Numbered from the stretch's first letter, positions 49,001-58,129 are shown. The stretch: 64,000 nucleotides of DNA from Paenibacillus senegalimassiliensis (GCF_001486585.1 NZ_LN909036.1:19940-83939); one strand, 5' to 3'. Made by a program: numbers and translations. Notes: generated from the letters alone by a model not told the origin.

Positions 49001-50368
49001 TTAAGCAGCTTCTGTTGGCATAGGGTCTTGTGGCTTAAGTGTCGCTTCACGGCGTTCCAGCATAGGGCGAATCCACACGTTAATCGTTGTATTCAGAACG
49101 ATCAGCATAATCACGCCGACGAGCATAGGCTGGGTGACGATACTCTGAATGGCAAGCGGGAGTCCGGCAGTCAGTTCAGCCGGGAGATACATGGTACCGA
49201 GGGAGATGATGAAGGAAGAACCGGCCACAGCCAGATTCAATTCATCCCATTTGACTTTGCTTACCATCTGGATACCGCTAATGGCAATAATCCCGAACAA
49301 TATAGTAGAGGCAGCGGACAGGACGGCTCCGGGGAGCGAGGCGATGAACAAGCCGACCTTAGGGATGAGTCCTAAAATAACGGCCATCACACCGGCGGTC
49401 ATGGTGACATAACGGCTGCCAATGCCAGAAACACGGATGATACCGATGTTCTCAGGGTAAGAGGTCGTTCCGAGCCCGCCAAACACGGCACCTAGAGTGC
49501 AGCCGAGGAATTCCCCGAACAGGCCACGGTTAACGCGGGAGCTATCGAGCTCTTGCTTGCCCCATTTAGTGAGGAGTGTATACATGCCGACCGCTTCGGC
49601 GGAAGCTTGCAGGAAGGCTAGTAGCATCAGAATGACCACGGGAATGGAGATGCCGAATCCAAACGGGAAAATCTGTGGCAGGCGGAACCATCCTGCGGAA
49701 GCAACGGCTGAGAAATCGACGGAACCGAAGATGGAGAAGAAGAGGGTGCCTACAATAATTCCCCAGAGCAGGGCGCCACGGCGGATAATGGTGTTACCCC
49801 CGAAGATCATGCAGACGAGCACGCAGACCACGGTAATGAGGGAGGCGGTAAAGTTCATGCCGATGTTGGCGCTGCCGAACCAGTTCTTGAGGCCGATGTC
49901 GGCAAGCTGAGCGCCTATGATGACCAGCAGGGTGCCGTAAACGATCGGCGGGGCAATAAATTTATTGATGTGGCCGATCAGACCGAATCTGCGAATGGGA
50001 ATGGCCAGCAGCATAAAGATGGCGCCTGCTACAGCCATGGAGCCGAACGCTGTACCCAGTCCGACGCTGGCGCTAGCCGAAAGGATAGCTACAAAGAAGG
50101 CGGCAGTAGGACCTTGGACCACCGGGAGTCGCAGCATTTTGCCCGATTGCAGGATCGTCACCAGTCCCGTCGTTAGGAAGCAGGCTTGGATCAAATAGCC
50201 AACGACTTCAAAATCAAGGCCTAGTGCCTGACCGATCAGGACTGGAAACAGGAAGATGCCGGTTAGGGCTAATAAGTGCTGAAATCCATAAGTGACGTTG
50301 GCGCCGAAGGAAAGCTTCTCCTCGATACCGACCTGCAGGGTTTGGTTGTCTTCGTGTTCGTGATTCAT
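49001..50368 (-). CDS. NCS2-family nucleobase:cation symporter
   Basis: 455-aa permease with about 12-14 hydrophobic segments of the xanthine/uracil permease family (PF00860). VVQGPTAAFFVAILSAS and the later GGLGTTSYPENIGIIRVSGIGSRYVT loop match the QH-type and TxxxEN-type signature regions; the first has Pro-Thr where many have QH. Substrate probably a purine, uracil or ureide. Downstream cysteine hydrolase is 45 bp away, so co-transcribed. CATCNGATG sites upstream may bind the neighbouring GntR regulator. Confidence 0.9.
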   Translation of the reverse strand: MNHEHEDNQTLQVGIEEKLSFGANVTYGFQHLLALTGIFLFPVLIGQALGLDFEVVGYLIQACFLTTGLVTILQSGKMLRLPVVQGPTAAFFVAILSASASVGLGTAFGSMAVAGAIFMLLAIPIRRFGLIGHINKFIAPPIVYGTLLVIIGAQLADIGLKNWFGSANIGMNFTASLITVVCVLVCMIFGGNTIIRRGALLWGIIVGTLFFSIFGSVDFSAVASAGWFRLPQIFPFGFGISIPVVILMLLAFLQASAEAVGMYTLLTKWGKQELDSSRVNRGLFGEFLGCTLGAVFGGLGTTSYPENIGIIRVSGIGSRYVTMTAGVMAVILGLIPKVGLFIASLPGAVLSAASTILFGIIAISGIQMVSKVKWDELNLAVAGSSFIISLGTMYLPAELTAGLPLAIQSIVTQPMLVGVIMLIVLNTTINVWIRPMLERREATLKPQDPMPTEAA

Positions 50369-50413
50369 GGTTAGTCCCCCTTTAAAAGTTAAATGGATAA
50401 ATATTCAACATAT

Positions 50414-50449
50414 CATCAGATGTTTGGGAAAAGGCAAGATCATCCGATG
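50414..50449. promoter_or_regulatory. Two CATCNGATG operator candidates
   Basis: CATCAGATG (50414-50422) lies 46 bp upstream of the NCS2 permease start; CATCCGATG (50441-50449) overlaps the stop of the GntR gene. A third copy is at 51307. The palindrome suits a dimeric FadR-type regulator. Confidence 0.5.
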
Positions 50450-51120
50450 TTTACAACATCAATGTTCTGTGCGGCGAATTGCTTCGCTTCTTCGCTGCTC
50501 TTATTTACGATGGAGCGGTACATGGCTTCGTGATAAACCGTGTTATCTTCATACTGCCGGGTATCCAGAAGAAGTTGACTTAGCATCTCCTTCAGGCTTT
50601 CCGCTACGACCTTGTACATTTCAAGCAAAACTTCGTTTTTTCCAGCCTCAGCCACCGCGATATGAAAAGAGATGTCTGCTTCTACATACTCGGCGTAGTG
50701 GCCTTTCTCCAATGCTTCTTGTCTTAGATCCAGGGCGGATCGCATCAGGGCAAGGTCGGAAGTAGTTCTTCTTACAGCAGCCAAGCCAGCAAGCTCAATT
50801 TCTAAAATCCGGCGAGCCTCCATGACCTGAGTATAGTTCTTGGGAGTAATCGCCTGACTTACGCCTGTAAGATCGGAGGATGCCGACCGGATGTAGGTTC
50901 CATCCCCTTGGCGCACTTCCAGCAGACCGGCATGAGTCAATACCTTGACGGCTTCCCGAATGGTGGATCTTCCCACCGCCAGCAGCTTCATGAGCTCGGG
51001 TTCAGGGGGTAGCTTGTCCCCGCTTTTGTATTGGCCGGACTGGATGAGTCGTTGCATTTGGTCCAGCACTTCATCTACCAGTTTGCGGCGTGGAATGGCT
51101 TTGAACTCCGGATATGCCAT
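50440..51120 (-). CDS. GntR-family (FadR subfamily) regulator
   Basis: 226-aa repressor: winged HTH (about 8-75; YKSGDKLPPEPELMKLLAVGRSTIREAVKVL) and an all-helical FCD effector domain (about 95-222). FCD domains usually bind carboxylates or small organic ligands at a metal site. It is 71 bp upstream of the NCS2 permease in the same direction, so likely its regulator and possibly autoregulated through the CATCNGATG motifs. Confidence 0.9.
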   Translation of the reverse strand: MAYPEFKAIPRRKLVDEVLDQMQRLIQSGQYKSGDKLPPEPELMKLLAVGRSTIREAVKVLTHAGLLEVRQGDGTYIRSASSDLTGVSQAITPKNYTQVMEARRILEIELAGLAAVRRTTSDLALMRSALDLRQEALEKGHYAEYVEADISFHIAVAEAGKNEVLLEMYKVVAESLKEMLSQLLLDTRQYEDNTVYHEAMYRSIVNKSSEEAKQFAAQNIDVVNIG

Positions 51121-51306
51121 TGCCAGCCTCCTATCATGTCAGGTTTTATCACTCTTGGCAATTTTTCAGCTCGTTTTCATGTGATGTTTCACAGTATAGG
51201 GGGCTGTTTTCAAAAAATCAAGCTATTTTTTTATTTTATGTAAGGTAACCTAACATATAAACTTGACATAAGTTTTGAAATGGGCGTATTCTAAATGGCA
51301 AGGAAA

Positions 51307-51315
51307 CATCTGATG
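51307..51315. promoter_or_regulatory. Third CATCNGATG site
   Basis: CATCTGATG in the gap between the GntR gene and the MFS gene, about 92 bp before the MFS start; it may bring both divergent genes under the same regulator. Confidence 0.4.
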
Positions 51316-51406
51316 ACTGATGTTATAGGAGTCATAGTAAGGACAATATGAGGTTGCAAGGAGCTTGCTGCTAGGGCAAGACTTCTTTGTGAAGACAGGA
51401 GACAGG

Positions 51407-52636
51407 ATGGAAACTAGACTAAGCAGCCTTCCGTGGGTGCACACGAATTATTTAATGATCCGACTTTTACTGTTTGGAGCGGCCTTGTTTATTTTATCTT
51501 CTCTATATGTAACGGTGCCGTTGCTTCCGGTATTTGTGGATCAATTCCATATTGGGGCGGGCAAGGCGGCTTTGTCGGGAAGTGCATTTTCTTTGTTCTT
51601 CGCTACGGGGTGCCTGGTCTATGGACCCTTATCCAGCAGAGTAGGGCGCAAGCGCACGATGGTCATAGGTTTGGCCGTATTATCTGTTGCTACAGCCTGT
51701 GTTGGCTACGCAACCAGCTTTGAGCTGCTGGTGCTGCTTAGAGCCTTGCAGGGAGCGGCGGCGGCCACATTCTCGCCGGTGGCTCTGACGTATGCAGGGG
51801 AGACCTTCCCTCCGGAGCAGAGAGTAACGGCCATCGGCTTCATCAGCTCGGGATTTCTAATGGCCGGAATCTTTGGGCAGGTATGGGCCAGTTCATTGGC
51901 TTCGCTGGTCGGCTGGCCTTGGGTATTCAAAGGCTTAGCTGCATTGTATCTATTGGTGCTGCTGCTGTTGGCGTTATGGCTACCGTCTTCTCCGGTGCCG
52001 CCAGGCTTGGCACGGCAGGGACAAATGAAAGGGACTCCACGCTGGTATGTTGTGCTATTGCGGCGGAACCTGCTGCTGTGCTACGGCATTACTTTGACTA
52101 TTTTGCTTAGCTTTGTGGGGATGTATAGTGTGCTGGGGTCACTTCTGAGTCAGGCTCCGTATTCGCTTGGTAATATGGATATCCTGGGGATTCGCGCGCT
52201 CGGGATGGTTGGGATGGTGTTGTCCTTCTATGCGGGCGGGATGTGCCGAAAATGGGGCAAGCTTCGGGTGCTTCGCGTTGGCCTAGTCGGTTCGCTGGGA
52301 GCTTTGGTCGTGATGTCCTTAGTGCATCATCTGGTGTTGTATGTGGCGATGAGCGTGGTGTTTGTTGCAGGAATTGCCGTGGTGGTGCCCGCGCTAATCT
52401 CTCTAATCGGGGAGCTTGGTAACGAGAATCGGGGCGTGGCGACCTCAGTCTATACCTTTGTGTTGTTTGCCGGGGCCAGCGTGGGTCCGATATTAGCGGC
52501 ATCTCTGCTGGGAAGCGGGCAGACTGCACTGCCACTTTTGGTCTTCGCCGGTATTTTGCTGGTGGCCTTCGCTTGTTCGCTGTGGGTTCGAGTGTCAGAA
52601 GAGAGGGAGGAAGGACTCTCTCAAACGGTTAAATAG
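51407..52636 (+). CDS. MFS transporter
   Basis: 409-aa major facilitator with about 12 hydrophobic segments; the loop 2-3 motif A appears as GPLSSRVGRKRTMVIG, and LLRALQGAAAATFSPVALTYAGE is motif C-like of drug/sugar exporters. Closest in pattern to the YgaY/AraJ kind of proton-linked exporters; substrate unknown. ATG 51407 follows AGGAG at 5 bases; the open frame begins at 51365 with TTG. Divergent from the GntR regulator. Confidence 0.85.
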   Translation: METRLSSLPWVHTNYLMIRLLLFGAALFILSSLYVTVPLLPVFVDQFHIGAGKAALSGSAFSLFFATGCLVYGPLSSRVGRKRTMVIGLAVLSVATACVGYATSFELLVLLRALQGAAAATFSPVALTYAGETFPPEQRVTAIGFISSGFLMAGIFGQVWASSLASLVGWPWVFKGLAALYLLVLLLLALWLPSSPVPPGLARQGQMKGTPRWYVVLLRRNLLLCYGITLTILLSFVGMYSVLGSLLSQAPYSLGNMDILGIRALGMVGMVLSFYAGGMCRKWGKLRVLRVGLVGSLGALVVMSLVHHLVLYVAMSVVFVAGIAVVVPALISLIGELGNENRGVATSVYTFVLFAGASVGPILAASLLGSGQTALPLLVFAGILLVAFACSLWVRVSEEREEGLSQTVK

Positions 52637-52748
52637 GGCCATCAATCCCAAAGGATACGCGGTGGTTCATTGCCATGCCGTAGAGTGAGCAGTAAGGTGG
52701 TCAATAAGCTAGAAGAATTGAGATGGACGCCTTCCTCGGAGCCGTCAT

Positions 52749-53426
52749 CTAGTGGAATATCGGAGGCAATTGCTCTATGTCCGGCTCGTGCATCAGGGTA
52801 ATGTGCAGGGTCTGCTGCTCGTCAATGGTAGCGAGAAAGATATCTGACATTTGCAGCTTGCGTTGCTGGAGTTGCTCCTGCACCCATTGCTCTTGGAGGC
52901 CGAGCCTGTTTAACAGCGGAGTGTTGAGCTCGCCCTCCTTAATTAGTGGATAAGACAACGGCTGGGCCGGTTGTTCCATAACACTCAGCTTGCCGCTGCC
53001 CTCCAGCACGGCTAGTTCTACGGTGCTTAGGTCAAACACCTGATTCTCTCTCAACATTTGCAGCAGGCTGTCTACGGAATATTGAGCTTTTTTCAGATTG
53101 GTATGTACGATTTTGCCTTGATGAACGACGACCAGTGGCTCAAAGGTAATGAGCTTGCCAAATCGACGAAATCGGATTGTGCCGTGGGCAAATAGCTTTT
53201 GCAGCAGGCCAATCATCAGCACCGCGAACATAATCGGGAGGTGCTTGACATCGGTCTCGGAAATATCGGCCCCAACTACAGAGCCCAGAGTCAGCACGAT
53301 TAGGAAATCGAATACGGGCATCTCCCCGATCGATTTGCGGCCCATAAATAAAGTGACGGCGAGTAGGAACGGATAGATTGTGATGATACGTAGGGCTATT
53401 AAGCCAAGCGTAGGCAGAAGTTCCAA
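52749..53426 (-). CDS. DUF421 membrane protein (YetF-like)
   Basis: 225-aa protein: three N-terminal hydrophobic helices (about 5-75) with LFMGRKSIGEMPVFDFLIVLTLGSVVG, then the cytoplasmic DUF421 domain (about 80-160), then a C-terminal extension. YetF-family proteins occur widely in spore formers and some are tied to germination; function is unsettled. Single gene on the minus strand. Confidence 0.88.
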   Translation of the reverse strand: MELLPTLGLIALRIITIYPFLLAVTLFMGRKSIGEMPVFDFLIVLTLGSVVGADISETDVKHLPIMFAVLMIGLLQKLFAHGTIRFRRFGKLITFEPLVVVHQGKIVHTNLKKAQYSVDSLLQMLRENQVFDLSTVELAVLEGSGKLSVMEQPAQPLSYPLIKEGELNTPLLNRLGLQEQWVQEQLQQRKLQMSDIFLATIDEQQTLHITLMHEPDIEQLPPIFH

Positions 53427-53669
53427 GTGAAGGGCTCCTTTCTGGTTCTTGCGAAAGCTTGCTGTTATTGTTGATTGAAAACGACAAATTTATCCGTATT
53501 TTCGTGGCTTATATGGTGCAGAGATCATCTGATCTGAGACGGTGAGAAGGGCGGCTAATGGTTGGTGCTGGGCCTTTGGCGAAGCGTTCTGTCCTTGCTT
53601 TTACAGCTTCGAATTGTTACAATAAATGTCTGATTAACTGCCTGATGCAGCTTCAGAAGGAGGATGGAC

Positions 53670-54149
53670 ATGGGTAAAAAAAATGATGGCAAGGTGCTCG
53701 CACAGAACAAAAAAGCTTCCCATGATTATTTCATCGAGGACACCTATGAAGCGGGCATGGTGCTGACCGGTACGGAGATTAAGTCGATTCGGAATGCCAG
53801 GGTGAACATTGGGGATGCGTTTGCGACCATTCGTAATGGGGAAATTCATATTCATAATATGCATATTAGCCCGTTTGAACAGGGGAACCGCAGCAATCCT
53901 ACAGACCCAACACGGACGCGGAAGCTGTTGATGCATAAGGTGCAAATTAGCAAGCTGCTCGGCTTGTCCAAGCAAGACGGCTATTCTATTGTTCCGTTGA
54001 AGATCTACATTCGTAACGGGTACGCCAAGCTATTGCTGGGCCTGGGTAAAGGGAAAAAGCAATATGATAAGCGTGATACTGCTGCGAAAAGGGATGCTCA
54101 GCGTGATATCCAGCGTGCCTTGCGAGAGAAGCAGAAGGTGGCCAGGTAA
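53670..54149 (+). CDS. smpB: SsrA-binding protein SmpB
   Basis: 159-aa OB-fold protein that binds tmRNA and brings it to stalled ribosomes for trans-translation. Conserved blocks [24 protein letters not shown], the IRNGEI..NMHISPF region, and the basic C-terminal tail [22 protein letters not shown] that mimics the codon-anticodon helix. ATG 53670 lies 6 bases after AAGGAGG; the ATG at 53664 overlaps it. ssrA lies 1.7 kb downstream, rnr 13.5 kb upstream. Confidence 0.97.
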   Translation: MGKKNDGKVLAQNKKASHDYFIEDTYEAGMVLTGTEIKSIRNARVNIGDAFATIRNGEIHIHNMHISPFEQGNRSNPTDPTRTRKLLMHKVQISKLLGLSKQDGYSIVPLKIYIRNGYAKLLLGLGKGKKQYDKRDTAAKRDAQRDIQRALREKQKVAR

Positions 54150-54178
54150 CGTTTGCTGAACCTTAATTATAAAAAGAA

Positions 54179-54233
54179 AAACCTCAGTTCGAACCGCGAG
54201 ATGTTTCCATCCTTCGTGTTCGCTCTGAGGTTT
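54179..54233. terminator. Bidirectional terminator smpB / DUF2167 gene
   Basis: AAACCTCAG / CTGAGGTTT stem extended by CGAAC / GTTCG, between convergent genes, T-rich on the plus exit. Confidence 0.75.
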
Positions 54234-54271
54234 ATTTGTTGTATGTGTTATATGTGTGTGTTGCTTGAAGT

Positions 54272-55291
54272 TTACATTGAGGTTGGGGGATCTTTGCGTT
54301 CCTTCTCAATATCAAACTTGGACTTGAACCGATCCTCCTCGGTCGTTGGGCTAACATACTGAGCTTGCGCTGGCGTAGGAGCATCTGGAGCTGGGGAGAA
54401 TGTCTCGGGAGCTGGGTCGTTATTTTTGTTCTTGCCCCGAAGTTTTCTGAATAGCCAAGCGAATGGAATGACGATAAAGAACCAGAACTTCTTAGCCACT
54501 ACAGCTAGAATGGAAATCAAACCGGCTTTCTTGGCAGCAACCAGTCCGGCACCACCCAGAATCAATCCCGATAATCCCGAAGAGGATGATTTGTCGGTCG
54601 ATGGGTCATAGTCTGTATAGGCTTGGCCTGATACCGGGGTCAACGAGGGCAGAATTTCTGCTTCAAGCACCTTGCGGTCGGCATCAAGATTGTCCGGATC
54701 GGACACAAGAATAACGGATATGTATCCCAAACGGGTGAGAATACGCGAATTATAATTAATGAACGGCTCTCCTTGGGAATCCTTGAGGAGCAGCGCCCAT
54801 GTCAGGCTGCGCAGGTTCTCGTCATAGTGCGGAGGTGCAAACCATCCCTCGATGCTTAAATGGTGATCCTCCGGAAGCTGTTTGTTGGCTTCTTTCTGCC
54901 CGGCCTTGTAGCTTTTTAACAGGTCATCGGCATCGATATCTGTTTTGTCCTCGTCGGAGATATGTCCGGATTCCTCGTATTCGAAGTACACGACCCAATT
55001 CTGACTTTCGTCTGCGGGCTCGATGTAACCAATCTCGGTATACGTAGGGAGCTCCATAATGCCTTCGAGCATTGCGATGGTGTTGTCATCGTCCAGAAAG
55101 AAATAGTTCTCTGGCAGCGTGAGCTTAGCGATATCTCCCAATAATACTTCCTGACCTTGACCTTCTATCCAATCCAATTGCGGGCCAGCTTGTTCGGCAT
55201 TTACGCTGGCTGGTATAGCCAGGGTGCCAAGGGCCAGCAAGAACGACATGAGCAGTATGCCGAGCTTGCTAAAAACGTTGTTTCTCTTCAT
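54272..55291 (-). CDS. DUF2167 membrane-anchored protein
   Basis: 339-aa protein with signal peptide (hydrophobic 10-27, cleavage near VNA), a DUF2167 extracytoplasmic domain (about 35-235; AKLTLPENYFFLDDDNT and YIEPADESQNWVVYFEYEESGHI are characteristic), then a Gly/Ser linker, two hydrophobic stretches (about 245-285) and a basic-then-polar cytoplasmic tail rich in Pro. DUF2167 function is unknown. Single gene between smpB and ssrA; RBS AGGGAAG upstream. Confidence 0.85.
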   Translation of the reverse strand: MKRNNVFSKLGILLMSFLLALGTLAIPASVNAEQAGPQLDWIEGQGQEVLLGDIAKLTLPENYFFLDDDNTIAMLEGIMELPTYTEIGYIEPADESQNWVVYFEYEESGHISDEDKTDIDADDLLKSYKAGQKEANKQLPEDHHLSIEGWFAPPHYDENLRSLTWALLLKDSQGEPFINYNSRILTRLGYISVILVSDPDNLDADRKVLEAEILPSLTPVSGQAYTDYDPSTDKSSSSGLSGLILGGAGLVAAKKAGLISILAVVAKKFWFFIVIPFAWLFRKLRGKNKNNDPAPETFSPAPDAPTPAQAQYVSPTTEEDRFKSKFDIEKERKDPPTSM

Positions 55292-55433
55292 AACTTCCCT
55301 CCACTGTCAATTTCCTATCTTTTTTATCATCGGAATATTTTTGCCAAGAATTGAGGGGGAGGGGAGATTATAAGGCTTTAGATTCAGGGCGGGGACCTGT
55401 GCTCGCTTTCACTAAAAGTGCGAGTTCAAAAAG

Positions 55434-55597
55434 TCGAATTTTCAGGACCGAGAAGGTTGGATGAAGCCAGGGACTGAGTAGCGGAGCGTAGACAGATCTA
55501 CGTGAGCAACGGAAGGCCCGGCTGAATTCAAGATTCGATGTCGAATCTACTCCTCGAACTGCTTCGTTCTGGAAAGACGACTTTTTGAACAACCTCT
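55434..55597 (+). repeat. Dispersed inverted-end element, full copy B
   Basis: 13-bp perfect inverted ends GTTCAAAAAGTCG (55434-55446) and CGACTTTTTGAAC (55578-55590), the latter followed by AACCTCT. The centre matches copy A at 30974 with only scattered differences. The 9-mer CTAAAAGTG flanks it on both sides (55412-55420 and 55596-55604), which may be a target duplication, though AGTGCG is also part of the element end in the miniature copy. Non-coding. Confidence 0.85.
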
Positions 55598-55807
55598 AAA
55601 AGTGAAAAAACGAATTTCTGGCGGTAGAATGGAGAATGAATCGTCAGCTTGCTTTCGGAACGCTGAATTTGGTACAATAAAGTTCCTTGGTCTAGCGGAT
55701 TTTCCAGCAACCCACAAGGTATTTGGGATGGGAAATGTGTTATACTAAGTTTGTTTCTAATGAAGACGATGGTTAGCATTCCGTGCTCAGCCGTCCATTC
55801 CAAATTC

Positions 55808-56170
55808 GGGGGCGTTTTTGGATTCGACGGGGGTAGATCGAGCGTGGGTTGCGGGTAGTGGGGACGCGTCCGCTTTATCAACGCTAAAGCCTATTAAATG
55901 GCAAACAACAAAACAACTACGCTTTCGCAGCTTAATAACCTGTGAGCGTGCTCCTCTCCTGCATCGCCCATGTGCCGGATGTAGGGGCTAACTTATAGTG
56001 GGATACGCTGTCACATCTCCGCCTGGGGTGTGCTGAAGAAGACAATCAGGCTGACCTGAAGAGAACCGTGTTGTAGGGGGTCCCCTCAGGTGACATCAAA
56101 ACTACAACTACACCCGTAGAAGCCTATGTGGCGTTGCCTTCGGACAGGGGTTCGACTCCCCTCGCCTCCA
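55808..56170 (+). ncRNA. ssrA: Transfer-messenger RNA
   Basis: tmRNA, 363 nt. The 5' end GGGGGCG pairs with CGCCTCC near the 3' end (acceptor stem), discriminator A at 56170, and no encoded CCA (TTG follows). T-arm AGGGGTTCGACTCCCCT is clear. The tag frame starts with resume codon GGC (55900) and reads GKQQNNYAFAA followed by TAA TAA; with the charged Ala the tag is A-GKQQNNYAFAA, ending AFAA where ALAA is usual. A likely promoter -10 is TATACT at 55741. A prophage-like element adjoins the 3' end. Confidence 0.95.
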
Positions 56171-57684
56171 TTGCTAAAAACCCTGTACGTGATTTCGACA
56201 TCAAAACGGTTAATATCCTTTGATGGCTGGATAACTACGCGGTCAACGTATTCCTGGAGAACTTGCTTCTTTTCGTCATCATCGGCGGACAGGAGCAAGT
56301 TTTTCTTTTCGTTGAGAACTTGTGAAATTAAAGAATCGTCCAAAGCGTTCACTTTTTGCATTATTTCGGCCCGTTGCAATTCGAACTCCAATACTTCCTT
56401 TCGTTGTTCGGCCTCTTTGATGTTTTCAATTACGCTTTTAATTCCACTCCCTAAGGCTTCGATCCAGTTCTTCAACTTTACATCCAGTTCCGATAGTTCT
56501 CGTTTTACAGGTTCAATATCATTGATTGCATTTTTTTTCTCTTGTTTGTACAATTTTTGTACCCGTTCTATTATTTCATCTATTCCTTCGGCGGAAAAAC
56601 AATGTTCAATTAATTTCTGAATGGTGACGTTTTCTAAATCTTCCTTCCGAACACTCGTGTTACCGCATTTATTTTGACATTTATAATAAGTTAATACGTT
56701 TTTCTTGCTGCTCTTAGAGTTAGTGTAAGAATTACCGGAATACAAAGACCCGCAGTTACCGCAGTAAACCTTACCAGTCAGAAGATAGTTCACTGTCGCT
56801 TTCATCCTTCCTGGACTACGTTTTCTTATTTGCTTCTTGGCGTATACTCGATCCCATTGCTCTTTAGTAATTATAGCGGGTATATCATTCTCTCTAATAG
56901 TCTGTTTCTCGATGGGTTTTTTCTTGTTAGTATTCCTCTTCCCCTCTTCATCCTTAGGCGCCGAAACATCAAATACATAATCTCCGCGATACTTTCTATT
57001 CTCGGCCCAAGTTGCAAAACTGGTAGATGTGAACTCTCTACCTTTTCGGGTTCGATACCCCAATTTGTTGAGCTTTTCTGCAATAACTTCATTCGGGAGG
57101 TCATTGTCAATGCCGTCGAAGTAAATCTGCACAGCTTTATAGCGTTTGGGATCGATTACAATTTTACGGGTAACGGGGTCGATCATTAATCCGTAAGGAG
57201 GCAACCCGCCCGTATGAATGCCTTGTTCTGCATTCTCGAGCATTCCCTTTCTCACCTCGCGCGCGAGGTTCAGAGAGTAGTATTCGGCCATGCCTTCCAA
57301 CACGGATTCAAGAACAACTGATTCCGGAGAATTATCCAGATGTTCGAGTACCGACTCAACTCGAACACCGTTCTTTTTTAAAATGCGTTTATAATGAGCT
57401 GAGTCATAGCGGTTACGGGCGAATCGATCCAATTTATGGACAATAACTACATCAAATAGCCTTTTTGATGAATCTTGAATCATTCTTTGAAAGTTGGGCC
57501 GCCGATCTGTCGTCGCCGTCTTTTCTTCATCTGGATATGTATCCACGAGAACGTAACCTTTTTGCTGACAGTATTGCTCAATCGCCCTCATTTGAGCGGT
57601 TATAGATTCTTCGCGCTGATTGTCGGAGCTATAACGCGGATAAGCAGCCGCGCGTATTAGTTTATTGGCACCGCCCATTGACAT
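56086..57684 (-). CDS. Large serine recombinase (integrase)
   Basis: 532-aa site-specific recombinase: catalytic resolvase domain (about 8-150) with nucleophile Ser in YPRYSSDNQREES and VIVHKLDRFARNRYD, recombinase domain (about 165-275), zinc-ribbon domain with CGNCGSLYSGN and CQNKCGN, a coiled-coil (about 365-445), and a C-terminal tail. The last about 28 residues (from GGEGSRTPVRRQRH) are translated from the strand opposite the ssrA 3' end. AAAGGAG precedes overlapping ATGs; the second (57684) has the better spacing. First gene of the element, directed toward ssrA. Confidence 0.93.
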   Translation of the reverse strand: MSMGGANKLIRAAAYPRYSSDNQREESITAQMRAIEQYCQQKGYVLVDTYPDEEKTATTDRRPNFQRMIQDSSKRLFDVVIVHKLDRFARNRYDSAHYKRILKKNGVRVESVLEHLDNSPESVVLESVLEGMAEYYSLNLAREVRKGMLENAEQGIHTGGLPPYGLMIDPVTRKIVIDPKRYKAVQIYFDGIDNDLPNEVIAEKLNKLGYRTRKGREFTSTSFATWAENRKYRGDYVFDVSAPKDEEGKRNTNKKKPIEKQTIRENDIPAIITKEQWDRVYAKKQIRKRSPGRMKATVNYLLTGKVYCGNCGSLYSGNSYTNSKSSKKNVLTYYKCQNKCGNTSVRKEDLENVTIQKLIEHCFSAEGIDEIIERVQKLYKQEKKNAINDIEPVKRELSELDVKLKNWIEALGSGIKSVIENIKEAEQRKEVLEFELQRAEIMQKVNALDDSLISQVLNEKKNLLLSADDDEKKQVLQEYVDRVVIQPSKDINRFDVEITYRVFSNGGEGSRTPVRRQRHIGFYGCSCSFDVT

Positions 57685-57705
57685 CATGCACTCCTTTTAT
57701 TGACC

Positions 57706-58062
57706 TTATTTTGTCTTTTTTTTCATTCTTATAAATTCCTTAAACTGCTCAATTTCCTGCAATTCATCTTTTGTCCATTCATCATCATCTTTTTTCTCGG
57801 GCGAACCTTTAGATTCGTGGTTTGGATCGTTTGATTCCATGTTAGCAAAACGGCCATCGCAATTTTTACCAAATAATAAGTAGTCTGCCGAAACATTAAG
57901 TATAGTGGATAGTTGGCTTAGTTTATCACTAGGCGGAGCACTCTTGTCGCGTTCATAGCTCGAAAAATTAGCTTCTGTCATGCCTAATTTATTAGCCATT
58001 TGTGATTGAGTGAACCCTCTTTTGGTGCGGTATTCTTTAATTCTTGAACCTAAAGTTGACAA
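57706..58062 (-). CDS. XRE-family repressor (CI-like)
   Basis: 118-aa protein with an N-terminal lambda-repressor-like HTH (about 5-62; FTQSQMANKLGMTEANFSSYERDKSAPP) and a charged C-terminal tail (KKDDDEWTKDELQEIEQFKEFI). It lacks a LexA-type protease domain, like short repressors of Firmicute prophages. TTG start with GGAGGG upstream. It lies 92 bp from the divergent Cro-like gene, with palindromic operators between. Probable -35 TTGAGC and -10 TTTAAT overlap those operators. Confidence 0.88.
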   Translation of the reverse strand: MSTLGSRIKEYRTKRGFTQSQMANKLGMTEANFSSYERDKSAPPSDKLSQLSTILNVSADYLLFGKNCDGRFANMESNDPNHESKGSPEKKDDDEWTKDELQEIEQFKEFIRMKKKTK

Positions 58063-58075
58063 ATAAAACCCTCCA

Positions 58076-58088
58076 CAAATTAAATTTA
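58076..58088. promoter_or_regulatory. Prophage operator copy 1
   Basis: CAAATTAAATTTA, imperfect copy of the AT palindrome, overlapping the predicted -10 of the repressor promoter. Confidence 0.6.
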
Positions 58089-58100
58089 ATAAAAAAGCAG

Positions 58101-58129
58101 TTGCTCAAATTAAATTTGAGTGTTATTAT
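58101..58129 (+). promoter_or_regulatory. Cro-side promoter with operator copy 2
   Basis: -35 TTGCTC and -10 TATTAT at 17-bp spacing. The perfect palindrome CTCAAATTAAATTTGAG (58104-58120) fills the spacer, so a bound repressor would exclude RNA polymerase. Confidence 0.7.

Noticed and set aside
55412..55604. CTAAAAGTG as a firm target-site duplication of repeat copy B
   Set aside because: Part of it (AGTGCG) is shared with the end of the miniature copy, so it may be element sequence, not a duplication; kept only as a possibility.
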